A stretch of 64,000 bases of DNA from Pedobacter soli (GTDB lineage Bacteria; Bacteroidota; Bacteroidia; Sphingobacteriales; Sphingobacteriaceae). Below, in pieces: positions 52,773 through 61,302 of this stretch (position 1 is the first letter of the stretch; each line of letters begins with the position of its first letter). A program made the position numbers and the translations under genes. The stretch lies in the NCBI RefSeq assembly GCF_900101435.1, contig NZ_FMZH01000005.1, forward strand, positions 186,001 through 250,000. The letters are read 5' to 3'. Under the pieces are notes generated by a model, which saw only the letters and a list, made by a program, of their open reading frames with translations, made no database searches and was not told the DNA's origin.

Positions 52773-53024
52773 AATGTTCCTAACGGAACATTAAAAATAT
52801 TTCGCAATATTTTTCTACCGGGCAAATGTCCCTACGGGACATTATTCTAATTCACAAATTAAATGTTCCGTAGGAACAAATCCCGGGTAGAAAATTTAAA
52901 AAATATTTTGTAATTTAAATTAACGATTGCATTAATAAGAAATCATCCCCATATATTACCGGTTGCATATTAAGGGCAAATATTCCGGTAAAAATGGCGA
53001 TCGTTATGTCGTTCCATAGGAACG
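52773..53024. repeat. Hairpin cluster upstream of IS200-like transposase gene
   Basis: AATGTTCC-TAAC-GGAACATT (52773-52792), AATGTCCC-TAC-GGGACATT (52825-52843), TGTTCC-GTA-GGAACA (52864-52878) and CGTTCC-ATA-GGAACG (53010-53024). The second and third sit in a larger imperfect inverted repeat whose outer arms are TTTTCTACCGGG (52812 on) and CCCGGGTAGAAAA (to 52893). Confidence 0.85.
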
Positions 53025-53048
53025 TTTGATTTTTTAATTATATGCATT

Positions 53049-53510
53049 ATGCCAAATACCTATACCCAATTACACATTCAATTTGTTTTTGCCGTTAAAT
53101 ACAGGGCTTCATTAATTCAACCAGATTGGAAAGAAAGGCTTTTAAAATATATTACGGGTATTTTCCAGGCCAATGATCATAAAATGATCCAGATCAATTG
53201 TATGCCCGATCACATCCATATTTTTATCGGCCTGCGCCCACATCAATCAATTTCGGGCTTAATTCAAAATGTAAAAACCGAAAGCTCAAAATGGATAAAC
53301 AATCAGGGTTTCTGCAAGGTTAAATTTGCCTGGCAGGAGGGTTACGGTGCATTTTCATATGCAAAAAGCCAGGTTCCAAGGGTTATTCAATATATCCAGA
53401 ATCAAGAGCAACACCACAGAAAAGAAAATTTTATAAAAGAATATACAGGTCTTTTAAGAACCTTTGACGTACAATATGAAGAAAAGTACATCTTTAAAGA
53501 ACCCGAATAA
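53049..53510 (+). CDS. IS200/IS605-family TnpA-like transposase (Y1)
   Basis: 153-aa Y1 HUH transposase, the normal size of IS200 TnpA. HUH motif: NCMPDHIHIFIGL. Catalytic tyrosine in VIQYIQNQEQHHRK near residue 118. No tnpB beside it. IS200 ends are subterminal hairpins, and a cluster of hairpins lies upstream; whether this is a mobile copy or a domesticated RAYT-like gene cannot be decided here. It lies between NUDIX and plsC genes on the same strand, breaking no gene. Confidence 0.9.
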   Translation: MPNTYTQLHIQFVFAVKYRASLIQPDWKERLLKYITGIFQANDHKMIQINCMPDHIHIFIGLRPHQSISGLIQNVKTESSKWINNQGFCKVKFAWQEGYGAFSYAKSQVPRVIQYIQNQEQHHRKENFIKEYTGLLRTFDVQYEEKYIFKEPE

Positions 53511-53518
53511 TTTATTGT

Positions 53519-53526
53519 TATCTTTG
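53519..53526 (+). promoter_or_regulatory. -7 element TATCTTTG of plsC
   Basis: TATCTTTG matches TAnnTTTG, 20 nt before the plsC ATG. It marks the transition from the transposase to the chromosomal gene. Confidence 0.5.
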
Positions 53527-53546
53527 CCATCCATTAAATCAACCAG

Positions 53547-54311
53547 ATGAGCAAGCTTTTTGGCTATATTTTAAGCCCGATTTTCTATATCTTCTTCGGA
53601 TTATTCCTTTGCATCTTCCACCCTATTCAATGGTTATGCTATAAACTATCCGGTTATAAAGCGCATAAGGTTTCTGTTGATGTGCTGAATTTTTGTTTAA
53701 CCTATTGTCAGCTGTTTCTTTTTAATTCCATAAGCTTTAAAAACACCTACAATTTACCGACTGACAGGCCCATTATTTTTGCAGCGAACCACCAGAGCAT
53801 GTATGATATCCCATCGCTAATCTGGTTTTTAAGAAAATACAGCGCAAAGTTTATCTCCAAAATTGAACTTGCCAAAGGTATTCCATCTATATCCATCAAC
53901 CTGCGTTTAGGTGGTGGGGCCAACATTAACCGCAAAGACAATAAACAGGCCATATCTGAAATTATTAAACTTGGCCGCCGCATGAAAGAAAACAACTGGA
54001 GCACAGTAATCTTTCCTGAAGGTACTCGGGCTAAAGATGGACAGGTAAAAACCTTTCAGTTTGGCGGTATTGCAACGATTTTAAAAGTGGTACCCTATGC
54101 ACTCGTTGTTCCGGTAGCAATCGAAAACTCCTGGAAAATCGTACGTTTTGGAATGTTCCCTTTAACTACTGGAAATGCCCTTAAATGGACGGTTTTAAAA
54201 CCGATAGAACCAGAAGGAAAAACAGCAAACGAAATTACTTTCGAAGCCGAAAATGCAATCAGAAAAGTTTTAGGTCAGGAGCTTGAGGAAAACAAAGTAT
54301 CAGGTACTTAG
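53547..54311 (+). CDS. plsC: 1-acyl-sn-glycerol-3-phosphate acyltransferase
   Basis: 254-aa LPLAT-family enzyme making phosphatidic acid in membrane lipid synthesis. Motif I is AANHQSMYDIPSL (H-x4-D), motif III is VIFPEGTRAKDG. N-terminal membrane segment (about 5-28: YILSPIFYIFFGLFLCIFHP). The C-terminal tail is partly made of a heptad array (54297-54324). PlsC is inferred; other lysophospholipid acyltransferases share these motifs. Confidence 0.88.
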   Translation: MSKLFGYILSPIFYIFFGLFLCIFHPIQWLCYKLSGYKAHKVSVDVLNFCLTYCQLFLFNSISFKNTYNLPTDRPIIFAANHQSMYDIPSLIWFLRKYSAKFISKIELAKGIPSISINLRLGGGANINRKDNKQAISEIIKLGRRMKENNWSTVIFPEGTRAKDGQVKTFQFGGIATILKVVPYALVVPVAIENSWKIVRFGMFPLTTGNALKWTVLKPIEPEGKTANEITFEAENAIRKVLGQELEENKVSGT

Positions 54312-54384
54312 TATCAAGATCAGGAAGGGCCAAACGTTTAATTCCAGCTTTTGCTTACCGGCTCCGGACTTCAGACTCAGCACT
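54297..54384. repeat. Heptad arrays at the plsC-lytT border
   Basis: 54297-54324: GTATCAG, GTACTTA, GTATCAA, GATCAGG, spanning the plsC stop codon. 54357-54384: ACCGGCT, CCGGACT, TCAGACT, CAGCACT, reaching the stop codon of the convergent regulator gene. Two arrays of different consensus in one 75-bp spacer. Confidence 0.8.
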
Positions 54385-55132
54385 AAATATTCTTATTCCC
54401 GATTACCCTGAAAAATTCGTCGCGGTAAGTATCGCCCACCGGAATAATCTTCTGGTTAATGGTGATGCGGCTGCGCTCAATGCTTTCAATTTTATCTACA
54501 GCAACAATATACGATTTGTGTACGCGGATAAACTGGCTCTGCGGCAACGCCTCTTCCATTTTCTTCATGCTCTGTAACGTAATTACACGCTCATCTTTCG
54601 TAAAAATAGAAATGTAATCTTTTAAGCCTTCAATGTACAAGATATCGTGGAGGTAAATTTTTTGGATCTTATGCTCCGTTTTAACAAAAATATAATCCTG
54701 TACCGGGTTTGGTGTACCCGAAAACGGTGCTGGTGTAACCAAAGGTTGAGCAACACTTGCTGGGACCTCTACTGGCTTTACCTGGTTGTGTACCTTTTCT
54801 ACGGCCTTATAAAAACGATCGAAAGCAATTGGCTTTAACAGATAATCAGAAACATTCAGGTCGTAACTTTCAAGTGCATATTGCGGATAGGCCGTGGTTA
54901 AAATATAATGGCATTTGTTGCCTGCAATCTTCAAAAACTGTATGCCCGTTAATTCAGGCATCTGAATATCCAAAAACACCAGATCAATCCCCCCACCCTG
55001 CACAATTTGCAAGGCTTCAATGGGGTTTTCGCATCTTTTAACCATCGTTAAAAAGGGTACTTTTGAGATATAATCCTGTAAAATATCAAGCGCTAAAGGC
55101 TCATCATCAACAACAATACAGTTTAGGTTCAT
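54383..55132 (-). CDS. LytTR-family response regulator
   Basis: 249-aa regulator: REC domain (about 1-115) with phospho-acceptor Asp in DLVFLDIQMPE and Lys in LLKPIAFDRF. A Pro/Ala linker follows, then a C-terminal LytTR DNA-binding domain (about 150-249; FVKTEHKIQKIYLHDILYIEGLKDYISIFT, then FIRVHKSYIVAVDKIESIERSRI). It lies 60 bp downstream of a LytS-type kinase on the same strand, its probable partner. LytTR regulators bind pairs of ~9-bp direct repeats; a matching repeat is upstream of the kinase (56317-56349). Confidence 0.94.
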   Translation of the reverse strand: MNLNCIVVDDEPLALDILQDYISKVPFLTMVKRCENPIEALQIVQGGGIDLVFLDIQMPELTGIQFLKIAGNKCHYILTTAYPQYALESYDLNVSDYLLKPIAFDRFYKAVEKVHNQVKPVEVPASVAQPLVTPAPFSGTPNPVQDYIFVKTEHKIQKIYLHDILYIEGLKDYISIFTKDERVITLQSMKKMEEALPQSQFIRVHKSYIVAVDKIESIERSRITINQKIIPVGDTYRDEFFRVIGNKNI

Positions 55133-55192
55133 TTTAGATTTTAATTTTAATTCACGATTTAATGTATATCCGAGTGTATAAATCGCTCCCGG

Positions 55193-56218
55193 TTATATAT
55201 CAATCATCAGTTCGCAGGTGTAATGCGTAGCCGAATTTACAACATTTAATTTATATCTGTCAGGATAAACCAATTGTAAACGTCTTTCTACGTTGGTTAA
55301 ACCTACCCCACCCTGTGCATCTTTATTTAAATGGCTTTTTTTGTTAATTACACTAAAATGCAAAATCTTCTGGTTGGCAATAATATTTATTTTTACAGGC
55401 TCGGCCGGGTCGTTCACTACACCGTGTTTAAAGGCATTTTCAACAAACGAAATTAACATTAAGGGCACTATTTTCTGGTCGTCAATCTCGCCGTTCAGCG
55501 TAAGCTCAATGAAAGCACCATCTTTAAACCTGATTTTTTGCAGTTCGATATAATTGGTTAAATAATCTACCTCTTTACTTAATGAAACTGTTGGGGTATT
55601 GCTTTCATAAATCATGTAGCGCATAATTTCCGAGAGCTTCATAATTGCATCGGCAGTTTTATCCGATTTCTGATAAGCCAGCGAGTAAATATTATTTAAT
55701 GAATTGAACAGAAAATGTGGGTTTAACTGCGATTTTAAAAACTGGAGCTCCATTTCGCGGCGCTCGCTTTCTAAATTTCTTTGAATTCTTTCACTAGAGA
55801 ACCAATCGATGGTAAATTTAATAATGCAGCTGCTGATAATAAAAAAACCACCCACAAATGCCTTCCCGATAAAATATTCGTTTACATTATACTCGCTGCT
55901 GTGTCCCCGTACAATCATCATATCTGCAGGATTTAAGACTGCAATTATTGTTTTGACTAAAGCTGCAATCCCAATCATGAGAAAAAAAGCAATAACATAA
56001 AGCCAATACTTTTTTCTTTTCTTTATCAGTTCGGGGATTAAAAAAATATAATTAATGTAAAACACCGAAACATTCAAGATCCCAAAAACGCCAAAAGAGA
56101 TTAATTCCCTTTTAACAGTTACCTGCGAGGTACTTGTTATAAGAATAACCCCAGCACCTACTAAAATTATTGCCCAGAAAATACTATGTAATATTAGAAC
56201 TCCCTTATTTTCCTTCAT
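55193..56218 (-). CDS. LytS-like sensor histidine kinase
   Basis: 341-aa kinase. Four membrane helices in the first ~145 residues, with no extracellular domain, followed by a His_kinase (PF06580-type) domain. The phospho-accepting His is in LKSQLNPHFLFNSLNNIYSLAY (about 165-186), and the HATPase domain carries MLISFVENAFKHGV (N box) and GGVGLTNVERRLQL (G box). Such kinases with LytTR regulators typically respond to envelope stress, peptides or antibiotics. Divergent from a small membrane protein plus ABC transporter. Confidence 0.93.
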   Translation of the reverse strand: MKENKGVLILHSIFWAIILVGAGVILITSTSQVTVKRELISFGVFGILNVSVFYINYIFLIPELIKKRKKYWLYVIAFFLMIGIAALVKTIIAVLNPADMMIVRGHSSEYNVNEYFIGKAFVGGFFIISSCIIKFTIDWFSSERIQRNLESERREMELQFLKSQLNPHFLFNSLNNIYSLAYQKSDKTADAIMKLSEIMRYMIYESNTPTVSLSKEVDYLTNYIELQKIRFKDGAFIELTLNGEIDDQKIVPLMLISFVENAFKHGVVNDPAEPVKINIIANQKILHFSVINKKSHLNKDAQGGVGLTNVERRLQLVYPDRYKLNVVNSATHYTCELMIDI

Positions 56219-56316
56219 TTAAAATGTGTTTATCAATTAAAAGCGTAAAATCAATATTTGAGATAATCGCTTCATGCATCCAAAGTAAATAAACTTTCAA
56301 TTTAAACCGAACACAA

Positions 56317-56349
56317 TCTACCAACGGGCATTTTTTTTCTACCAACGGC
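56317..56349. promoter_or_regulatory. Direct repeat, likely LytTR operator
   Basis: TCTACCAACGG occurs at 56317-56327 and 56338-56348, exactly 21 bp apart, both followed by G/C-C. On the opposite strand each reads CCGTTGGT, close to the CGTT-type half-sites bound by LytTR domains (AgrA-like). Two helical turns apart on one face. It lies between lytS and the small gene of the ABC operon. Confidence 0.6.
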
Positions 56350-56476
56350 CCAATCGCCAAATTTTATCGACAAACGCCAAAAATGTCTGTTGATCTAGAA
56401 TCTTGAACACTTGGTATAATACATTTTAGCAGCTTGTTTTTCTTGACTTTCTTTGAATCATCAAAACGATAATAAC

Positions 56477-56734
56477 ATGAAAACTACATCAGCAATCAAC
56501 TTAAACAACCAGGCAGTAACTGCTGATGTCAGCTTCACTGTCTCTCAAATAAAACAATCGATCATGAAAAAGTTAGCAAACACATCACCATTTTTATTTT
56601 TATTATTTCCAGTATTTATGTTGATGATTTTAACCCTTACGTTTAACACCAACAAAAGCGATGCTGAAATTGTTGTAAAACCTGCTAAAGCTTCTACCAC
56701 AATTGTAAAACAAGTATCTGCTATTTTCAAATAG
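56477..56734 (+). CDS. Small membrane protein preceding ABC transporter
   Basis: 85-aa protein with one membrane helix (about 37-57: FLFLLFPVFMLMILTLTF) and a short polar tail. An internal ATG (MKKLANTSPFLFLL) could also serve as start. No family recognised. It is 6 bp before the ABC ATPase gene and divergent from the LytS/LytT pair: an accessory or target protein of the transporter is likely. Confidence 0.6.
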   Translation: MKTTSAINLNNQAVTADVSFTVSQIKQSIMKKLANTSPFLFLLFPVFMLMILTLTFNTNKSDAEIVVKPAKASTTIVKQVSAIFK

Positions 56735-56740
56735 GAAATA

Positions 56741-57649
56741 ATGGGTAATTACGCTATCGAAACTGTAGGCTTAAATTTCAACTTTGGCAATCAGGCCATT
56801 GTAAAAGACCTTTCGCTACAAGTACCCAAAGGCAGTATTTATGGTTTTTTAGGCCCTAATGGCGCTGGCAAAACCACTACCATTAAAATATTGCTCAACC
56901 TGTTAAAATCGCCTTCCGATCAGGTATTTATTTTCGGTAAGGAGATTAACAACAACCGGATAGCCATTTTAAAACGCGTGGGCGCCCTGGTAGAGCAGCC
57001 CGCTATTTATGGCCACCTAACTGGTAAAGAAAATTTAATAAACCGCTGTATATTACTCGGTATAAAAAAGAGCAAGGCCAGCGAAATGCTGGCCCTTGTT
57101 GGTTTAAGCGATGCTGCCGACAAAAAATCGAACAAGTATTCGCTGGGTATGAAACAGCGTCTAGGCATTGCCCTTGCACTCGTTTCCGATCCCGAATTAC
57201 TTTTGCTCGATGAACCCACCAATGGCCTCGATCCGAACGGCATTATCGAAGTGCGCAACCTCATGATAGACCTTGCCGTAAAACACCATAAAACTATCCT
57301 CGTTTCAAGCCATTTGCTGGCCGAAATAGAAAGAACAGCCACCCACGTTGGTATTATTAACAAAGGGCAGTTGCTGTTTCAGGGCACTATCGATGAGCTT
57401 CACCAACTTAGCAAACCCATGCTCGAAATTGAAGTTGATGATACTGAAAAAGCTGGCGCATTCATTTCAAAATCGGGTTATGAAATTGCAGGCCAAACCG
57501 ATAAAAAAATCACCATTCCATTTACCTCTGCGCAGGAAAGTGCTACTTTAAATGCATTATTGGTGCAAAATGGCTTTAAGGTAAGCAGCTTATATCAGCA
57601 GCGCAAAGATCTCGAAAATTTATTCCTCGATATTACCAAAACCAACTAA
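56741..57649 (+). CDS. ABC transporter ATP-binding protein (BcrA/lantibiotic-immunity type)
   Basis: 302-aa ATPase. Walker A GPNGAGKTTTIK (about 40-51), signature SLGMKQRLGIAL, Walker B LLLLDEPTNGLD, then the H-loop region SSHLLAEIERTATHVGIINKGQL. The C-terminal ~80 residues are an extension typical of BcrA-like ATPases. Pairs with the permease one base pair downstream. Exports or removes a peptide or hydrophobic molecule; substrate unknown. Confidence 0.93.
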   Translation: MGNYAIETVGLNFNFGNQAIVKDLSLQVPKGSIYGFLGPNGAGKTTTIKILLNLLKSPSDQVFIFGKEINNNRIAILKRVGALVEQPAIYGHLTGKENLINRCILLGIKKSKASEMLALVGLSDAADKKSNKYSLGMKQRLGIALALVSDPELLLLDEPTNGLDPNGIIEVRNLMIDLAVKHHKTILVSSHLLAEIERTATHVGIINKGQLLFQGTIDELHQLSKPMLEIEVDDTEKAGAFISKSGYEIAGQTDKKITIPFTSAQESATLNALLVQNGFKVSSLYQQRKDLENLFLDITKTN

Positions 57650-57650
57650 T

Positions 57651-58448
57651 ATGCGCTCTTTATACATCTCGTTAGTATCCGAATTTTACAAATCAAAGAA
57701 AACCCTGGCGTTTTGGGCAGCCATATTGTTACCGCTAATCATTTGCGGGCTCATTACTTTTGGTTTTTACTCGAGCTCCGAAAAAATTTTAAACTATCAT
57801 TATCCGCCCATAATGCTATGGGGGCAATACTGTGGGGCAGCGCTAAACGTAATGGGTTTACTGGTTATGCCATTCTATGTTATATTTATGGCTTTCTCGG
57901 TAAACAACATCGAACACAAAAACGATACCTGGAAAACCCTGTTTGCCCAGCCCTTAAACAAGTTTTCTATTTACACGGCGAAATACCTCTACGCAGTAGG
58001 CTTAATATTTATCTCCTTGTTTTTATTTGCCTCACTCACCTATGGTTTTGGGCATTTACTTCAGGTATTGGTGCCCAAATACAACTTTAATCAATATAAC
58101 CCGCTAAACATTTTAATCAACGCTTACACCAAATTATTCCTGTCATCGCTGGGTATTTTATCCCTGCAGTTTATCCTCAGTTTGGTGTGGGCCGATTTTC
58201 TTAAACCCATGGGCATAGGTTTTGTAGGCACCATTATGGGCATCATTACCGCCAATGTAGGCTGGAAATACGCTTATTTAATCCCTTACTGCCTGCCAAC
58301 CCTATCGTTAAGGATAACAAAAGTAAAAAAAGGTGCCAATCCCTTAGATTTTCCCGTTTTTACACAAGAAATATGGACCAGCTTAATTTATGCGCTCATT
58401 CTTTTTATCGTGGGTTATTTTATCGTGAGCAGAAAGAGCATTAAATAA
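57651..58448 (+). CDS. ABC transporter permease (BcrB-like)
   Basis: 265-aa integral membrane protein with six predicted helices. No catalytic motif. The helix pattern (AAILLPLIICGLITFGFY, then LVMPFYVIFMAFSVNNIEHKNDTWKTLFAQPLNKFSIYTAK) is that of ABC-2 permeases of the lantibiotic-immunity type. Its start codon comes one base after the ATPase stop, so the two are coupled. Confidence 0.88.
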   Translation: MRSLYISLVSEFYKSKKTLAFWAAILLPLIICGLITFGFYSSSEKILNYHYPPIMLWGQYCGAALNVMGLLVMPFYVIFMAFSVNNIEHKNDTWKTLFAQPLNKFSIYTAKYLYAVGLIFISLFLFASLTYGFGHLLQVLVPKYNFNQYNPLNILINAYTKLFLSSLGILSLQFILSLVWADFLKPMGIGFVGTIMGIITANVGWKYAYLIPYCLPTLSLRITKVKKGANPLDFPVFTQEIWTSLIYALILFIVGYFIVSRKSIK

Positions 58449-58549
58449 TAATTCGAAAAGCAATTTCAGCCTTTCATTTTAACGCCTCTCCTGCTTTACA
58501 TTACAAGTCCTCTCCCGATGAAAAATCGGGATTTCGGGCTTTTCATTTC

Positions 58550-58567
58550 ATCCGATAGCTATCGGAT
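58550..58567. repeat. 18-bp palindrome ATCCGATAGCTATCGGAT (third copy)
   Basis: Identical to 2222-2239 and 16360-16377. Just upstream is a CCCGAT...ATCGGG hairpin (58514-58530). Confidence 0.85.
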
Positions 58568-58720
58568 AAGATTTATTTAACTTCCGTCCGGTTAAAAAAA
58601 CACCTTTCCACGCAAAAAACGCCATATAAAAACAGCCTCCATGTAAAAATCTCATTGTAAAACGATTTGAAGGGCTTTTAAATGTATTTTTAAGTTAAAA
58701 TCACCTAACAAATTATTCTC

Positions 58721-60289
58721 ATGATCAAAAGATTTACCATTACCGCACTGGCTCTTGCCTTGTGCTTCCCGGCTTTTGCACAAGATACCCCCGATGCAGC
58801 CATAGTTCAAAAAATAAGGAAAGAAGGCCTTGAAAATTCGAAAGCAATGGACATTGCCTTTAACCTGACCGATGTAAGCGGTCCGCGTTTATCCAATTCG
58901 CCAGGCTTAAAAAAGGCACAAGATTGGGCAGTAAAACAATTAACAGACTGGGGCCTTAAAAATGCGCACCTTGAAGCCTGGGGAACTTTTGGTAAAGGCT
59001 GGCAAATCGATAAATATTATGCGGCAACTACACTCCCTTTTTACCATGCCATTATTGCTTCGCCAAAAGCCTGGACTCCCGGCACAAACGGGCCAATCAA
59101 ATCAGAAGTAATTTTAATCAAAGCCGATAGCGTTGCCGATTTAGCCAAATACAAAGGTAAACTGGCCGGCAAAATTATCATGATGGATCAGGGTGCTCCT
59201 TTAACCAGTGGTACAAAAGCAGATTTTGCTCGCTATGCCGATTCTACTTTAGCACAAATGGCTGCTGCAAAACCACAAGCTGCGGGAGCAAGACAACGCC
59301 CAACCGGTGGACCAATGGCCGATAGAATGGCACAAATGATGAAAATGCGCGAAATAAGAGCCGCCATGAATGCCATGTTTGTTGACGAAAAAGTTGGCCT
59401 CATTTTAACTTATGCCCGCGGTGGACAAGGTACCTTTTTTACCAGTAATGGCGCTTCTTATGCTTTAGATGCCAAACCCGTATCGCCCGAACTGGAGGTA
59501 GCAGCAGAAGATTTCTTACACATTTTACGTCTGTTACGCGCAGGCAAAAAGGTAGAAGTAGAAGCTGATATTAAAACTTCTTTCTACGATCAGGATCCTC
59601 AAGGCTACAATGTAATTGCCGAAATACCTGGTACCGATAAAAAATTAAAAGATGAGGTGGTAATGATTGGCGGCCACTTCGATTCGTGGCATGCCGCTAC
59701 CGGCGCCACCGATAATGCTGCCGGCTCTACCGTAATGATGGAAGCCATGCGCATTTTAAAAGCTATAGATTTTAAACCTAAACGTACCATCCGCATTGCC
59801 TTGTGGAGTTCGGAAGAGCAGGGTTTATTTGGTTCCAGAGGCTACGTGGCCAAACACTTCGGCGATCCGAAAACCATGGTATTAGCGCCTGATCAGAAGA
59901 AAATATCGGCCTATTACAACCTCGATAACGGAACCGGTAAAATACGTGGGATTTATTTACAGGGCAATACAGCCGCAGGGCCTATCTTTCAAAGCTGGTT
60001 AACTCCATTTAACGATTTGGGTGCTACTACCATTACCATAAATAACACTGGCGGTACCGATCACCAGGCTTTTGATGCCGTGGGTATCCCAGGTTTTCAG
60101 TTTATCCAGGATCCTGCCGATTACAATACCAGAACACACCACAGCAATATGGATACCTACGACAGGCTGGTAGAAGACGACTTAAAACAAGCCGCTACCA
60201 TTATAGCATCTTTTGTTTACAACACCTCACAACGCGAGGCACAAATACCAAGAAAAGAACTACCGGCGCCGCAGCCAGCAAGACCATAA
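58721..60289 (+). CDS. Secreted M28-family zinc peptidase
   Basis: 522-aa exported peptidase: signal peptide about 1-20 (FTITALALALCFPAFA). A PA-like insert lies around 120-260, then the M28 core (about 290-505): MIGGHFDSWHAATGATDNAAGSTVMMEAMRIL (metal His and Asp), SSEEQGLFGSRGY (catalytic and metal Glu), TDHQAFDAVGIPGFQFI and RTHHSNMDTYDRL (late His). It ends in a Pro-rich tail. Probably an aminopeptidase or carboxypeptidase outside the cytoplasm. Confidence 0.92.
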   Translation: MIKRFTITALALALCFPAFAQDTPDAAIVQKIRKEGLENSKAMDIAFNLTDVSGPRLSNSPGLKKAQDWAVKQLTDWGLKNAHLEAWGTFGKGWQIDKYYAATTLPFYHAIIASPKAWTPGTNGPIKSEVILIKADSVADLAKYKGKLAGKIIMMDQGAPLTSGTKADFARYADSTLAQMAAAKPQAAGARQRPTGGPMADRMAQMMKMREIRAAMNAMFVDEKVGLILTYARGGQGTFFTSNGASYALDAKPVSPELEVAAEDFLHILRLLRAGKKVEVEADIKTSFYDQDPQGYNVIAEIPGTDKKLKDEVVMIGGHFDSWHAATGATDNAAGSTVMMEAMRILKAIDFKPKRTIRIALWSSEEQGLFGSRGYVAKHFGDPKTMVLAPDQKKISAYYNLDNGTGKIRGIYLQGNTAAGPIFQSWLTPFNDLGATTITINNTGGTDHQAFDAVGIPGFQFIQDPADYNTRTHHSNMDTYDRLVEDDLKQAATIIASFVYNTSQREAQIPRKELPAPQPARP

Positions 60290-60312
60290 GTACATAAAAA
60301 TAATCAAAAACA

Positions 60313-60354
60313 AAAGCCTGCCGATTTGACTTTAGGGATCAAATTGCAGGCTTT
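60313..60354. terminator. Convergent terminator between M28 and LuxR-type genes
   Basis: AAAGCCTGC and GCAGGCTTT are nine-bp arms around an interior stem ATTTG/CAAAT. It sits between convergent genes and reads as a terminator in both directions; T and A runs are short. Confidence 0.75.
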
Positions 60355-60388
60355 GTAATTATTGAGAGGTTGTTATATCTTTTAGCCC

Positions 60389-60619
60389 TTATAAGGACAG
60401 TATTCTTTCTTTAAATGCCCATACAATCAACTGGTACGAATTTCTTAAATCGAGTTTTCTTACCATATTTCTCCGGTGGGTATTAACCGTGTGCTCGCTG
60501 ATAAAAAGCATTTCGCCAATTTCCTTACTGTTGTAACCCATTGATAACAGATGTACTATTTCAACTTCTCTTTCGCTTATTCCGCTATGATTTTCCTGAA
60601 GCAGGATATTATTTATCAT
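60389..60619 (-). CDS. Single-domain LuxR-type helix-turn-helix protein
   Basis: 76-aa protein that is almost only a LuxR/GerE DNA-binding domain: GISEREVEIVHLLSMGYNSKEIGEMLFISEHTVNTHRRNMVRKLDLRNSYQLIVWA (about 13-69). No receiver domain, so it could be a stand-alone regulator or depend on a partner. ATG 60619 is preferred to an upstream TTG. Targets unknown; the divergent operon to its right encodes another LuxR-type regulator. Confidence 0.88.
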   Translation of the reverse strand: MINNILLQENHSGISEREVEIVHLLSMGYNSKEIGEMLFISEHTVNTHRRNMVRKLDLRNSYQLIVWAFKERILSL

Positions 60620-60930
60620 TTTTAAAAGAATTAAAGGTTTAATCAAATTATGGTTTACAACTTGCTAAATAAACGGACAGTTTCTCCAAAACAGACCCTT
60701 TTTTAAACGGGTACAAAAACAGCATTTTGAGGATTCACGACTTTAGTATCTGGTAACGGCAATTTATTTGGTCATCATTGTAATACCAAAAGTAGTGGTA
60801 GTCGATAATTGGGCGATTGTGCAAAACGCCCTTATTAATAGGGTATTTTTACGGTATTTAAATTGCAGATTATTCTTGTGGGAACACTTATTATTATCGA
60901 ATTTTATCGCAAATCAAACAATACATTTTT
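60620..60930. other. Divergent intergenic region
   Basis: No gene supported in these 311 bases. It must hold the promoters of the minus-strand LuxR-type gene and of the plus-strand four-gene operon. TACATTTTTATG at the right end is a degenerate -7-like stretch right at the start codon. Confidence 0.5.
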
Positions 60931-61299
60931 ATGAGTCAAAATTTAAATTCGGAGCCTATCGATCCAAAGATCGCGCAGGCCATGGTTGATGCTTATGCTG
61001 TACAGGCAAGAAAATTCCCGGAATCATTTACCAAAGCCGTGTGGTTTCCGGCAGATCAAATCTTAGAAATCGCCAAATCAATGAGTGAAGGCAAATATGA
61101 TGGCCTTAGAGTTTACTTTTCCCAGTATACCGATGCCTTACCTGATGGCGTAAAAAGTGGAAATGTAGGCAAAAACACTTTGTTGCTGGTACCTACTATC
61201 TTAAACGTAGGAAATGGAGAAGACCATAAAGACGATTTGGATAATATTGGAAACCGTGGACAAGGTTGTCCTGACATTTGCGAGGGAACAAGTTTATAA
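60931..61299 (+). CDS. Conserved hypothetical protein, first gene of signalling operon
   Basis: 122-aa soluble protein without signal peptide. Central part FPESFTKAVWFPADQILEIAKSMSEGKYDGLRVYFSQY suggests a small alpha/beta fold, and the end GNRGQGCPDICEGTSL holds two Cys in a C-x3-C pattern that might bind metal. No family named. Three bp before the membrane-protein gene; part of a four-gene run with a kinase and regulator. Confidence 0.65.
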   Translation: MSQNLNSEPIDPKIAQAMVDAYAVQARKFPESFTKAVWFPADQILEIAKSMSEGKYDGLRVYFSQYTDALPDGVKSGNVGKNTLLLVPTILNVGNGEDHKDDLDNIGNRGQGCPDICEGTSL

Positions 61300-61302
61300 C
61301 CC

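Noticed and set aside
60768-60989. 73-codon plus-strand frame before the signalling operon
   Set aside because: It overlaps the 122-aa gene start in another frame and lacks any signature; treated as non-coding promoter region.
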